Assembly (NCBI RefSeq): GCF_009720725.1
Contig: NZ_WNKT01000008.1
Coordinates: 50,187 to 114,186 of the forward strand
Source of the DNA: Allochromatium palmeri
GTDB lineage: Bacteria; Pseudomonadota; Gammaproteobacteria; Chromatiales; Chromatiaceae
Direction of reading: 5' to 3'
Length of the DNA: 64,000 nt
Positions 10,141 to 19,112 of this stretch are shown here, piece after piece (the stretch's first letter is position 1; each line of letters opens with the position of its first letter). The translations under genes and the position numbers were made by a program. The notes under the pieces are model-generated. The model did not search any database. It had not been told where the DNA came from and saw only the letters and a list, made by a program, of their open reading frames with translations.

Positions 10141-13100
10141 TTAGCGTTCGGCCACATCGCCCCGGTCATAGCCATCGAGCCGCAGAGGTTCGGATTCGGG
10201 ATCCGGCCCGGCCCCCGGCTTGGGCCGATCCAGCCAGGGACTCGGGCGCGCAAAGCCCTGCCAGCCCCAGCGCAGCCAGTCGAGCAGGCGCACGGCCAGC
10301 CACAGCGCCCAGACGAGCATGAGTGCGCGATAGATCCACAGCGGCACCGAGACCACCCAGACTTCGGGCAGACGCGGACCGCCGCGATCCTGATACCAGT
10401 TCAACAGGGTCGCACTGGAGCCATGACCGCGAATCCACATCTCGGGATGGCCGAGCAATCCCTGCTGCACGGCGCCGATCAGGGCCGACAGGGCCAGGAG
10501 CGTGAACAGCACCAGCCCGACCTGGAGCAGATCGAAGCGCCACCAGGTCAGCGTCGCGACGTTCAGACGCTGGCGCCAGCCGAGCGCGAACAGCCAGCCG
10601 CCGATCAGCAGCGCCACCCAGACCTCGGACAGCGCCAGCCCCAGACCAAGCAGCAGCCAGTCGTACCAGCGCAGTGGTGTCAGGCGCACACGCCCGAGTA
10701 CCAGCGCCAGCCCCGCGAGCACAACGAACAGCCCCCAGAACAGCACCGCCGGCCCGATCCCCGGCCCCCAGGCGAACAGCACCCAGCGGTCGTCGGGCAG
10801 ACGCAGACGCTGGGTGAGATTGACCGCCGCCAGGCCCAGATCCGGACTGGCCGGACTGAAGCGCGCCGTCAGTGGTGACTCCAGGCGCCAGCCGACGCGC
10901 ATCTCCTGTGTGCCGGGCACCAACGGCAGCTCGACCTGGGTTCTCTGGCCGCTCGGCAGCGGCAACGTGCGGCCATCAACGCTCAGGGTTCGGGTCTCGG
11001 CGCCATCAGGCAACTGGAGCCGATAGACCCCGCCCTGGGTGCTGCGCGCCGTCAGGGTCAGAGTCGTATCCGTCCCACGGCGTCCCGGTTCGACCTGGAC
11101 ATCGACCCGGTCGAGCGTCAACGTGGGTCCGGGCACGCCCTCGGGGCGGCTGATCTGCAAGCGCAGCTGCTCGCCGGGCAGCGGGCGCCAGTGCGGCAGC
11201 CAGCGTTCACCCTGGCCCCGATGATGGATCGGCGCCAGATCCATGGCGTCCAGATGCCAGATCGGACTGAGATCCAGCCACCAGGATTCGGTCAGACGCG
11301 GGTCGGTGCTGGCCGTCAATTCGAGTTCAGCCACTGGCTTGAGACTGGAGGTCCAGCGCAACTCGGTCTGTCCCGGAGCGAGCGCGGCCCGGACCTGTCC
11401 CCCTTCGACCTGGAGTGCCGCTGTCTGGACCGACTCGCCCGGCAGCAATGGCACCGGAACCAGCGCGGGAAACTCAGGCGCCGAGAGCCGGCGCACGAGC
11501 GTCTCGACCCGCCAGTCGAGTCCGAACTCGAGCCGACGCTCGACCAGGAGCAGGGGCGGCAAGGCATCCTGGGTCAGCGGTTGCTCACCCTCGGACTCGG
11601 CACTGGCCAGACGAATGAGTTGGATCTGCCGTCCAGGGCGACCATTGGCGCGGAGGCCTTCGACGCGCCAGCCATCCGCGTCGATGATCTCGACGCGGCG
11701 TGGTTCGAGCGCCAGCGGCAGGTCGATGCGCGTCTCGGCCCCAAGCGCGCCGGTCAGTTGCAGGCGATGCCGACCCACCGCAAGCGGCACCAGCAGACGG
11801 CCATCGGCATCGCGGCGCAGTCGGTCGAGCACGACACCATTCAAAACCACGGTACTCGGCGACCAGCCCGAGCGCGCATCCAACACGGCGGCCGCCATCG
11901 CGGTCGCTGCATCCAGGGTTAGATCCAGAGTCAAACGCTCCGGCTCGGCGCGCAGTGCCAGGCTGGAGAGCGTCAGACACTCGGGTAGACACTCGGGTGG
12001 TGCAAGCAGGCGCGTGCGCAGTTCCTCCAGGAGCACCGGATTCGGAAAATCAGCCGCCAGGGCTGGACGCGGAGCCAGCGTCGCGCCCAGGATCAGGGCC
12101 AGCGCCAACAGCGGAGCCTTGGCATTGACCCTGGTCTGCCAGTGCTGTTTCAGGTTCGCCCCCGAGAGCTTCAGGTCCGACAGACGCAGGCCCAGGGCCA
12201 GCAGTAGCAGTCCGACGACGAAGGCGAGCACCAGACGCCACCCAGGTGTCAGCCACCAGAGTCGTGCCCCATCGTTCGGTCCAACGGGGCCGGTCCAGCT
12301 CAGATCGACCTGACGCCACTGCCAGTCCGGGATGCCGGGCCCGGTCTGGACCAGCGCCTTGGGGTCGAGCCGTTCCAGAGGCGGCGGTGGCGCGACCGGG
12401 CGCGCCAGCGACGACTGGAGGCGTGCCTTGCCCTCGCGACGCGCCAGCTCGGGTTCGGCTGGGGCGGACAGCATCTCCGCGTCCGACAGGGCTTCATCGA
12501 AGGCGAAGCTGGGCGCCGGTGCCTGCATCCGGGCACCCACCACGCCTCCCGTCGAAGTCCAATACGGTTGGGCGAGCTGCGGATAGAGTCCGCTGCGGAT
12601 CTCGGTAACCAGGAAGGGCAAGCCGATCGCCAGCAGTGCGAGGACCGCCAGCCGCTGATACCAGCGCACGAAGGTGCGCCAGCGCGCCAGCCCGCGCGAT
12701 TCGCTCTGATCGGGCAGCAGGCGCAACAGCGCCGCAGCCGCCAGCAGATGCAGCCACACCAGACGCGGCGCACCAGGTTCAAGCCAGGTCAACGCCAGCG
12801 TCAAGAGTGCCAGTGCGCCCCAGCCCGCCCCCCACAGACGCCCGACACCGAGCGCCAGAATCAGCACCAGAAAGAGATCGAGCAGTGTCCAGCGCGTCAG
12901 CCAGGTGTCGGGACGATTATCGACCCCGGACACGGCCAACAGATCCCAGCCCGGTGGTAGATGCAGCCGGCTGGTCGCGCCGTCGAGCGCCAGTGACCAG
13001 CCCGAGGCCGGTATCCAGTCGGACGTGGAGTCGAGACGGCTGTCGGCGATCAGATCCAGACGACCGCGCCGTACCTCGACCCCAGGCGGTGAGTCGGCGT

Positions 13101-14394
13101 CGAGCCGGGTGATGAGCACCGGCTCGTCATCGACCCGTGCCTGACCCAGATCCAGACCAGGCGCCGCCTCCAGCCGCCAGCTTCGCGTCAGGTCGCCGCT
13201 CAGACGATCGCGCGCGCTATAACCCTGTCCGTCGAAGTCCAGCCAGATCTTACGCGCGAGCCGCAGTCGATCCGGCTCGGGGTCCGTATCGCCGCGTCCC
13301 TGCTCGGTGAGTATGAGCACCGCGCCGGGAGTCGCCGCATAGACCGGCAGCCGCGCCCAATCGCCCGGCAGCCCGGTCTGGCTCGGGTCGAGCATCTCCA
13401 GCCCGGACAGCTCGACCCGGCGGCGTTCAGGCTGGGCGGCAAAGGCCCAGACCTCGCGTTCGGGCCAGGGTGCGGCCAGCGTGGTCGGTCGCGCCAGTTG
13501 GGTCACATCACCTGGATGATAGCTCGCGACCTCCAGCACCCAGCGTCCGGGACGGACCTGGACGCGCAGTGTCCCGTCCGGCTCCAGGCGGGTTGGCAGG
13601 GGGCTCGTGACGTTCGAGGGGATACCATCGGGCAACAGCACCGGGCCGAGCTGGATCTCGCGTGCGCGTCCCGAGACCTCCAGTTCGAGTCGGGTCAGGA
13701 CGCGCAGCGGCAGGTCGTCATCGAGACGTCGATAGACCTCCAGCCGCAGACCGTCGCCCTCCCCGTCCGCGCGCGTCTGACCGGGATCGCGCAGCCAGAG
13801 TCGCGCGTCCTGATCCAGGCGTGGCGTGATCGGCGCGCGTCCATCGAGCGCCAGGGTCAGAAGTCCGGTTTCGGGCGGCAGCGGCAATGATTCGGGACGC
13901 TCGTGCCACTGGAAGCGTCCCGTCAGACGATGCCGGCCGGCGGGCAGCCGTGCCGACGGGCGACCGGCGCGAGCCACCACCGGCAGCGGCGTCTCATCGG
14001 CACGCACGTCCTGGGGCCAGGACTCCACATCGCCCGGCAGGGCGACCCAGTCCTCGGCCTTCAGCTCCCAGACCTGCTCGAAGCGACCGCCCCCGGCATC
14101 CAGTTCGAGCGTCAACAGACCCGGCCAGGCGCAGAGTCGATTGACGCCACGCGCATCCAGCGGACAGGCGCGCCGGTCAAGGCCATTCGGTCCCTGCTCC
14201 AGCACCCAGGGCACCCAGGGTTTGAGCGATTCAGGGACAGCCATTGCGTCTGCGACCCCAGATCCGGGTTCGGCCATCTCGATCTTCGGCGGAGGCAGTG
14301 ACTCGGCATCCGTCACCTCGGCGCGTGCCAGCAGTGCCGGAAGTGCCAACAGGAGCATCCATGAGGCGAGCCGTCCAAGACTGGAGAGCGACAT
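10141..14394 (-). CDS. Very large membrane protein of unknown function
   Basis: A 1417-residue protein I do not recognise. It starts MSLSSLGRLASWMLLLALPALLARA, a signal peptide with an AxA-type end. Residues ~25-490 are beta-rich extracytoplasmic sequence with many LPxGRHRL/LPPGWDL turns. Hydrophobic segments lie near residues 498-600 and ~711-738. A second signal-peptide-like stretch (LALALILGATLAPRPALA, about 760-778) is followed by another beta-rich domain with two CxPEC cysteines. At least four transmembrane helices sit near the C-terminus (WYDWLLLGLGLALSEVWVAL onward). This looks like two exported modules joined through membrane segments. The start at 14394 was preferred over an upstream in-frame candidate at 14496 because the signal peptide begins here. 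It is divergent from rfbF across 104 bp. Confidence 0.75.
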   Translation of the reverse strand: MSLSSLGRLASWMLLLALPALLARAEVTDAESLPPPKIEMAEPGSGVADAMAVPESLKPWVPWVLEQGPNGLDRRACPLDARGVNRLCAWPGLLTLELDAGGGRFEQVWELKAEDWVALPGDVESWPQDVRADETPLPVVARAGRPSARLPAGRHRLTGRFQWHERPESLPLPPETGLLTLALDGRAPITPRLDQDARLWLRDPGQTRADGEGDGLRLEVYRRLDDDLPLRVLTRLELEVSGRAREIQLGPVLLPDGIPSNVTSPLPTRLEPDGTLRVQVRPGRWVLEVASYHPGDVTQLARPTTLAAPWPEREVWAFAAQPERRRVELSGLEMLDPSQTGLPGDWARLPVYAATPGAVLILTEQGRGDTDPEPDRLRLARKIWLDFDGQGYSARDRLSGDLTRSWRLEAAPGLDLGQARVDDEPVLITRLDADSPPGVEVRRGRLDLIADSRLDSTSDWIPASGWSLALDGATSRLHLPPGWDLLAVSGVDNRPDTWLTRWTLLDLFLVLILALGVGRLWGAGWGALALLTLALTWLEPGAPRLVWLHLLAAAALLRLLPDQSESRGLARWRTFVRWYQRLAVLALLAIGLPFLVTEIRSGLYPQLAQPYWTSTGGVVGARMQAPAPSFAFDEALSDAEMLSAPAEPELARREGKARLQSSLARPVAPPPPLERLDPKALVQTGPGIPDWQWRQVDLSWTGPVGPNDGARLWWLTPGWRLVLAFVVGLLLLALGLRLSDLKLSGANLKQHWQTRVNAKAPLLALALILGATLAPRPALAADFPNPVLLEELRTRLLAPPECLPECLTLSSLALRAEPERLTLDLTLDAATAMAAAVLDARSGWSPSTVVLNGVVLDRLRRDADGRLLVPLAVGRHRLQLTGALGAETRIDLPLALEPRRVEIIDADGWRVEGLRANGRPGRQIQLIRLASAESEGEQPLTQDALPPLLLVERRLEFGLDWRVETLVRRLSAPEFPALVPVPLLPGESVQTAALQVEGGQVRAALAPGQTELRWTSSLKPVAELELTASTDPRLTESWWLDLSPIWHLDAMDLAPIHHRGQGERWLPHWRPLPGEQLRLQISRPEGVPGPTLTLDRVDVQVEPGRRGTDTTLTLTARSTQGGVYRLQLPDGAETRTLSVDGRTLPLPSGQRTQVELPLVPGTQEMRVGWRLESPLTARFSPASPDLGLAAVNLTQRLRLPDDRWVLFAWGPGIGPAVLFWGLFVVLAGLALVLGRVRLTPLRWYDWLLLGLGLALSEVWVALLIGGWLFALGWRQRLNVATLTWWRFDLLQVGLVLFTLLALSALIGAVQQGLLGHPEMWIRGHGSSATLLNWYQDRGGPRLPEVWVVSVPLWIYRALMLVWALWLAVRLLDWLRWGWQGFARPSPWLDRPKPGAGPDPESEPLRLDGYDRGDVAER

Positions 14395-14498
14395 GGCCTT
14401 GACCTCGTCTGGGGTATATTGAGCGTCGACAGGATTGAATGACGAGCATAGCATGGAGCGAGGTGATCGCTCCGTAAGCACCGTATCCACACGCATTC

Positions 14499-15290
14499 AT
14501 GACAAACTCTGACACTATTAAGGCCGTCATCCTCGCCGGCGGACTGGGCACCCGCATCGTCGAGGAATCGCATCTGCGGCCCAAGCCCATGATCGAGATC
14601 GGCGGGATGCCGATCCTGTGGCATATCATGAAGCTCTATGCCCATCACGGCGTGACCGACTTCGTCGTCTGCTGCGGCTACAAGGGCTATATCATCAAGG
14701 AATACTTCGCCAACTATTTCCTGCACATGTCGGACGTCACCATCGATCTGGCCAACAACCGGCTCGAAGTCCACCAGCATCAGGCCGAGCCCTGGCGGGT
14801 GACGCTGGTCGACACCGGCGCCGGTACTCAGACCGGTGGGCGTCTGAAACGGGTCGCCCCTTATCTGCGCGATCAGGAAGCGTTCTGTTTCACCTATGGT
14901 GACGGGCTGAGCGATGTCGACATCCGGGGAGTCATCGCCTTTCATCGTGAACATGGACGCTGGGCCACCGTCACCGCCGTGCCGGCGCCAGGGCGTTATG
15001 GCGCCATCGAGCGCGCCGGGTCGACCGTCACCGGTTTCATCGAAAAGCCACGCGGTGGGGATGGCCTGATCAACGGTGGTTTCTTCGTGCTCTCGCCGCG
15101 CTGTATCGACCTCATCGCCGACGATAAAACGACCTGGGAAGGTGATACGCTTCCCAAACTTAGTGTTCAAGGTCAACTCATGGCCTTCGAGCACCATGGA
15201 TTCTGGCAGCCGATGGACACTCTACGCGACAAAAATCATCTCGAAGCCCTCTGGGCCTCGGGACATGCGCCTTGGAAGTGCTGGACTTGA
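14499..15290 (+). CDS. rfbF: Glucose-1-phosphate cytidylyltransferase
   Basis: Makes CDP-glucose from CTP and glucose-1-phosphate, the entry to CDP-deoxysugar synthesis. The 263-residue protein has the nucleotidyltransferase signature VILAGGLGTRI (residues 10-20), RPKPMIEIGG and the YGDGLSDVD metal-binding motif. GFWQPMDTLRDKNHLE near the end is typical of RfbF. Its 3' end overlaps rfbG by 19 nt, so the pair is translationally linked. It heads the nucleotide-sugar cluster. Confidence 0.96.
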   Translation: MTNSDTIKAVILAGGLGTRIVEESHLRPKPMIEIGGMPILWHIMKLYAHHGVTDFVVCCGYKGYIIKEYFANYFLHMSDVTIDLANNRLEVHQHQAEPWRVTLVDTGAGTQTGGRLKRVAPYLRDQEAFCFTYGDGLSDVDIRGVIAFHREHGRWATVTAVPAPGRYGAIERAGSTVTGFIEKPRGGDGLINGGFFVLSPRCIDLIADDKTTWEGDTLPKLSVQGQLMAFEHHGFWQPMDTLRDKNHLEALWASGHAPWKCWT

Positions 15291-16342
15291 CACCCGAGTT
15301 CTGGCAACAGCGTCGCGTCTTCATCACTGGACATACCGGCTTCAAGGGCGGCTGGCTGGCGCTCTGGCTGGCCGAGCTGGGGGCGGAGGTTTATGGCTAT
15401 GCGCTCGAACCGCCAACCACTCCCAATCTGTTCAGCGTCGCGCGTCTGGCTGAGTGTCTGTCGGGACACGTCATCGGCGACGTGCGCGATCCGTCGGCCC
15501 TGAACCGGGCGATCCTGGACGCCGCACCCGAGATCGTCTTCCATCTCGCCGCGCAACCGCTGGTGCGCGCGGGCTATTCAGATCCAGTCGCGACCTATGC
15601 CGTCAATGTCATGGGGAGCGTGCATCTGCTGGAGGCCGTGCGCCAGTGCCCGAGTGTGCGCGCCGTGGTCGTGGTGACGACCGACAAATGCTATGACAAC
15701 CGTGAATGGGTCTGGCCCTATCGCGAAAACGATCCGCTCGGCGGTCATGACCCCTATTCCAGCAGCAAGGCCGCTGCCGAGCTGGTAACCCAGGCGTATC
15801 GGAGCGCCTTTCTCGCCGAGGCCGGTATTCAGGTCGCCAGTGTGCGCGCCGGCAATGTCATCGGCGGCGGTGACTGGGCACAGGATCGGCTGATCCCCGA
15901 TGTGTTGCGCGCGCTCGATGCCGGTGAAGCGGTGCGTCTGCGCGCGCCCCACGCGATCCGCCCCTGGCAGCATGTACTCGAACCGCTCGCCGGCTATCTG
16001 AGCCTGGCCGAGCGTCTTCAGGCCCAGGAGGTCGAGCTGGCGACGGCCTGGAACTTCGGCCCGGATCCGGGCGATGCCTGGCCGGTGGAGCAGGTCGTGC
16101 GCCGGCTGTGCGAGCTCACTCAGGGACATTGGCAATCCGATCCCGATCCGGGGCCGCGCGAGTCGGTGCGACTCGATCTCGACAGCACGCAAGCGCGCAC
16201 CCGGCTCGGCTGGCGTCCGCGCTGGTGTCTGAGTCAGGCCCTGGAGCGCACACTCGACTGGCATCATGCCTGGCGCGCGGGAGCCGATATGCAGGTTGTC
16301 ACCCGCGAGCAGATCCGCGATTATCAATCCATCAGGCTGTAG
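15272..16342 (+). CDS. rfbG: CDP-glucose 4,6-dehydratase
   Basis: Extended-SDR enzyme converting CDP-glucose to CDP-4-dehydro-6-deoxyglucose. The 356 residues include the NAD-binding GHTGFKG (from residue 20), the YSSSK catalytic motif (DPYSSSKAAAEL), SDKCYDNREW-like TDKCYDNREWVW, and SVRAGNVIGGGDWAQDRLIPD, all characteristic of RfbG. The start is uncertain: TTG 15272 or GTG 15278, both inside the end of rfbF. The next metabolic gene lies after an inserted DUF2887 gene. Confidence 0.95.
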   Translation: MEVLDLTPEFWQQRRVFITGHTGFKGGWLALWLAELGAEVYGYALEPPTTPNLFSVARLAECLSGHVIGDVRDPSALNRAILDAAPEIVFHLAAQPLVRAGYSDPVATYAVNVMGSVHLLEAVRQCPSVRAVVVVTTDKCYDNREWVWPYRENDPLGGHDPYSSSKAAAELVTQAYRSAFLAEAGIQVASVRAGNVIGGGDWAQDRLIPDVLRALDAGEAVRLRAPHAIRPWQHVLEPLAGYLSLAERLQAQEVELATAWNFGPDPGDAWPVEQVVRRLCELTQGHWQSDPDPGPRESVRLDLDSTQARTRLGWRPRWCLSQALERTLDWHHAWRAGADMQVVTREQIRDYQSIRL

Positions 16343-16372
16343 CCTCAGAAGCATCGATCAGATGCAAACGCG

Positions 16373-17275
16373 ATGCATAGCGACAAGCACATCTACCTGC
16401 TGTTGGGAGCCGATCCTGAGTTTCTGTATCGACTGACCGGTCTGCGGATCGAGGGCCGTTATCGGTTCGACGCGCTGGATGTCAAGGCACTGGAGCGGCG
16501 CATCGACGGCGTGGTGGTTCCTGAGGATGAGGCCGAGCCGATCTGGGCCATCGAGGTACAGGCCTGGCGTGATCCGGCGATCTATCACCGCTTGCTGATC
16601 GATATGGGCTTGCTGGGTGAGCGTTATCCGGGGCGCGAGGTGCGTGGCCTGCTGCTGTTCATCAGTCCTGGCCATGATCCCAAGACACCGCCCTGGGATG
16701 ACTGTCTCATCAAGGCGACGACGCATTGTCCGCTACGTCGGTTGTATCTGGTCAAGGTGCTCGATCAGCTGCAAACGAGCGACCCCGAGCATCCGCTGTT
16801 GGCGGCGTTCCTGCCCTATCTGGTCGAGGATCGCGCCCGGTTGCGCGAGCAGGTGCCCTCGGCCTATCGTCGTCTCAAACAAAGTTCGTTACCCGACTTC
16901 GCCCGGCGCCAGTGCCTGGATGTGTTTCAATCCTGGTTGCTGGCCCGTTTCGATGATCTGACCCTGGAGGAGATTCTTGCCATGCTTGGTGAACTGACCC
17001 CGCTGGAACAGACCCGCGCCTATCGGGAGATCGTTGAGAAGAATCGACCGATCTGGCACGACGAAGGCCGGCAGGAAGGTCGGCAGGAAGGCCGGCAGCG
17101 TGAAGCTTGCACCTTGATTCTGCGCTTGTTAAAGCGCCGGTTCGGGCCGCTAACGTCTGAGCGGGAGGCGCGCATCACAGCGTTGCCGCTCGAGCGACTC
17201 GAAGACCTTGGTGAAGCCTTGCTGGACTTCAGCACCAGCGCGGATCTGGATTCATGGCTGGCCCGTTACGAGTGA
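16373..17275 (+). CDS. DUF2887-DUF4351 protein (Rpn/PD-(D/E)XK-type putative nuclease)
   Basis: A 300-residue accessory protein. Residues ~1-210 fit the DUF2887 family, related to Rpn recombination-promoting nucleases, with a PD-(D/E)XK-like IDGVVVP...WAIEVQAWRD core (D and ExQ). The C-terminal ~60 residues (LILRLLKRRFGPLTSE...LEDLGEALLDF) fit DUF4351. Between them lies a GRQEGRQEGRQ linker encoded by 12-bp repeats. It sits inside the sugar cluster with no obvious metabolic role. Its stop overlaps the next gene's GTG start. Homologues occur in many copies in cyanobacteria and purple sulfur bacteria; the biological role is not settled. Confidence 0.8.
   Translation: MHSDKHIYLLLGADPEFLYRLTGLRIEGRYRFDALDVKALERRIDGVVVPEDEAEPIWAIEVQAWRDPAIYHRLLIDMGLLGERYPGREVRGLLLFISPGHDPKTPPWDDCLIKATTHCPLRRLYLVKVLDQLQTSDPEHPLLAAFLPYLVEDRARLREQVPSAYRRLKQSSLPDFARRQCLDVFQSWLLARFDDLTLEEILAMLGELTPLEQTRAYREIVEKNRPIWHDEGRQEGRQEGRQREACTLILRLLKRRFGPLTSEREARITALPLERLEDLGEALLDFSTSADLDSWLARYE
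17063..17098 (+). repeat. Three 12-bp tandem repeats inside the DUF2887 gene
   Basis: GAAGGCCGGCAG, GAAGGTCGGCAG and GAAGGCCGGCAG follow one another and encode the EGRQ repeats of the linker. Copy number can change by slippage without breaking the frame. Confidence 0.85.
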
Positions 17276-17835
17276 GAGCGCGTTTTTGTGTTCAGCCGAC
17301 CGCGCTCGATGATGTCGTCGTTGTCGAGCGACAGCCGATCGTCGATGAACGCGGCTGGTTCGAACGGCTGTTCTGTGCGCGTGAGCTGGAGTCGCTGACG
17401 GGCGGCAAGCCGATCGTGCAGATCAATCGCAGCCTGACCCGTCAGCGTGGTGCTGTGCGTGGATTGCACTACCAGCGCCCGCCGCACGCCGAGATCAAGC
17501 TCGTCACCTGTCTGCGCGGCGAGATCTTCGATGTTGCGGTCGATCTGCGTGCCGGATCGCCGACCTTCCTGCAGTGGCATGGCGAACGGCTCAGTGCTGG
17601 TGACGGACGGATGCTGCTGATTCCCGAGGGCTGCGCCCATGGCTTTCAGACGCTGAGCGATGATGTCGAACTACTCTATCTGCATACGGCCGAGTATGTG
17701 CCCGCGTCTGAGGCTGGACTGCATCCCGAAGATGCCCGGCTCGCCATCCGCTGGCCGGTGTCGATCACTGAGCTTTCACCCCGAGACCGGGCGCATCCGC
17801 TGATCGACGCCTCATTCGAGGGACTGCGGCTGTGA
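17254..17835 (+). CDS. rfbC: dTDP-4-dehydrorhamnose 3,5-epimerase-like (RmlC family) protein
   Basis: Cupin-fold epimerase acting at C3/C5 of a 4-keto-6-deoxy nucleotide sugar. The sequence has RGAVRGLHYQRPPHAEIK with the catalytic His, a Lys, and PEGCAHGFQTLSDDVELLY. Length is close to that of RmlC. Because rfbF and rfbG are CDP-specific and no rmlA/rmlB is nearby, the substrate is probably a CDP-4-keto-6-deoxysugar (inference). Start options are ATG 17254, or GTG 17272 which overlaps the previous stop as GTGA. The gene overlaps the methyltransferase start by GTGA at its end. Confidence 0.85.
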   Translation: MAGPLRVRARFCVQPTALDDVVVVERQPIVDERGWFERLFCARELESLTGGKPIVQINRSLTRQRGAVRGLHYQRPPHAEIKLVTCLRGEIFDVAVDLRAGSPTFLQWHGERLSAGDGRMLLIPEGCAHGFQTLSDDVELLYLHTAEYVPASEAGLHPEDARLAIRWPVSITELSPRDRAHPLIDASFEGLRL

Positions 17836-19070
17836 GTAGTGAACAACGCTGCCGCCACTGTCGCGCGCCGCTCAGGCTCACGCTAGCCGATCTTGGCAGC
17901 GCGCCGCCATCCAACGCCTATCTCACCGACGAGGATCTGGAAGCGCCCGAGATCTGGTACCCCCTGCGTGTTCTCGTCTGCGAGCACTGCTGGTTGGTGC
18001 AGACCCAGGACTTTGCCCGTGCCGACGCGCTCTTTCATCCCGATTACGCCTATTTCAGCAGCGTGTCGAGCACCTGGCTTGCGCATGCCGAGCGTTATGT
18101 AGCCGATATGGTCGAGCGGTTTAGACTGGATACCGGCCATCGCGTGGTCGAGATCGCCGCCAACGATGGCTATCTGCTGCAATACGTCCAGGCACGCGGC
18201 CTCCCCTGTCTCGGCATTGAGCCGACGACGGCGACGGCGGCCGCCGCGCGTGCCAAGGGGCTGACGATCGTTGGGGACTTTTTCGGTCTGGAGCTGGCTG
18301 AAACCCTGGTTGCTCAAGGCCAGGCGGCCGATCTCGTGGTGGCTAACAATGTCCTCGCTCATGTGCCCGACATCGATGATTTCGTGCGCGGTGTGGTCCG
18401 GCTGCTCAAGCCGTCCGGTCTGGCGACCTTCGAATTTCCGCATCTGTTGCGCCTGCTCGCCGAGACGCAGTTCGATACGCTCTATCACGAGCACTTTTCC
18501 TATCTCGCGCTCGGCGTGGTTGAGCGGATCTTCCGAGCTAATGGTCTGAGCGTCTTCGATGTCGAGGAATGGCCGACCCATGGCGGCAGTCTGCGGGTCT
18601 ATGCGCAGCGTGCCGACACGGGACGCTGGCCACGCCAAGCTCGCGTTGATGCGTTGCTGCAACGGGAACGGGCGGCCGGACTCGAAACGCCGGCGGCTTA
18701 CTCGGATTTCCAGGCGCGCGCCGAGACGATTCGTCATGAGCTGCTAGGCTTTTTGCTTCAGGCACGGCGGGAGGAGCGGCAGGTCGTGGGTTATGGTGCC
18801 GCCGCCAAGGGCAACACGCTGCTGAACTATGCCGGTGTGCGCCCCGACCTGCTAGCCTATGTCGTCGATCGCAATCCGGCCAAGCAGGCGCGTTATCTGC
18901 CGGGGAGCCGGATTCCGGTCGTCGATGAATCACGGCTGACCGAGACCCGGCCTGAGTATGTACTCATCCTGCCGTGGAATCTGCGCGACGAGGTGATGCG
19001 GCAGCTTGCGGAGGTTCGAGCCTGGGGCGGTCGGTTCGTCACGGCTGTGCCAAGGCTTCAACTGTGGTGA
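17832..19070 (+). CDS. Nucleotide-sugar C-methyltransferase (TylCIII-like)
   Basis: Zinc-containing SAM methyltransferase of the sugar C-methyltransferase family, which adds a methyl branch, usually at C3 of 4-keto-6-deoxy NDP-sugars. The 412 residues show four zinc-type Cys (C7, C10, C50, C53; CRHC and VCEHC), the family motif LADLGSAPPSNAYL, a SAM-binding VVEIAANDGYLL (about 99-110) and the C-terminal domain with YGAAAKGNTLLNY. GTG 17832 overlaps the preceding stop, indicating coupling. With rfbF and rfbG this predicts a branched CDP-sugar; the exact methylated position is inferred from the family. Confidence 0.88.
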   Translation: MSSEQRCRHCRAPLRLTLADLGSAPPSNAYLTDEDLEAPEIWYPLRVLVCEHCWLVQTQDFARADALFHPDYAYFSSVSSTWLAHAERYVADMVERFRLDTGHRVVEIAANDGYLLQYVQARGLPCLGIEPTTATAAAARAKGLTIVGDFFGLELAETLVAQGQAADLVVANNVLAHVPDIDDFVRGVVRLLKPSGLATFEFPHLLRLLAETQFDTLYHEHFSYLALGVVERIFRANGLSVFDVEEWPTHGGSLRVYAQRADTGRWPRQARVDALLQRERAAGLETPAAYSDFQARAETIRHELLGFLLQARREERQVVGYGAAAKGNTLLNYAGVRPDLLAYVVDRNPAKQARYLPGSRIPVVDESRLTETRPEYVLILPWNLRDEVMRQLAEVRAWGGRFVTAVPRLQLW

Positions 19071-19112
19071 TTGAGCGCCTTTCACTCACGATCGTTCGGA
19101 ATCCATCTCGCT

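Noticed and set aside
19071..19112. TTG start for the Rpn gene at 19071
   Set aside because: The added residues have no resemblance to the family, and ATG 19113 is available.
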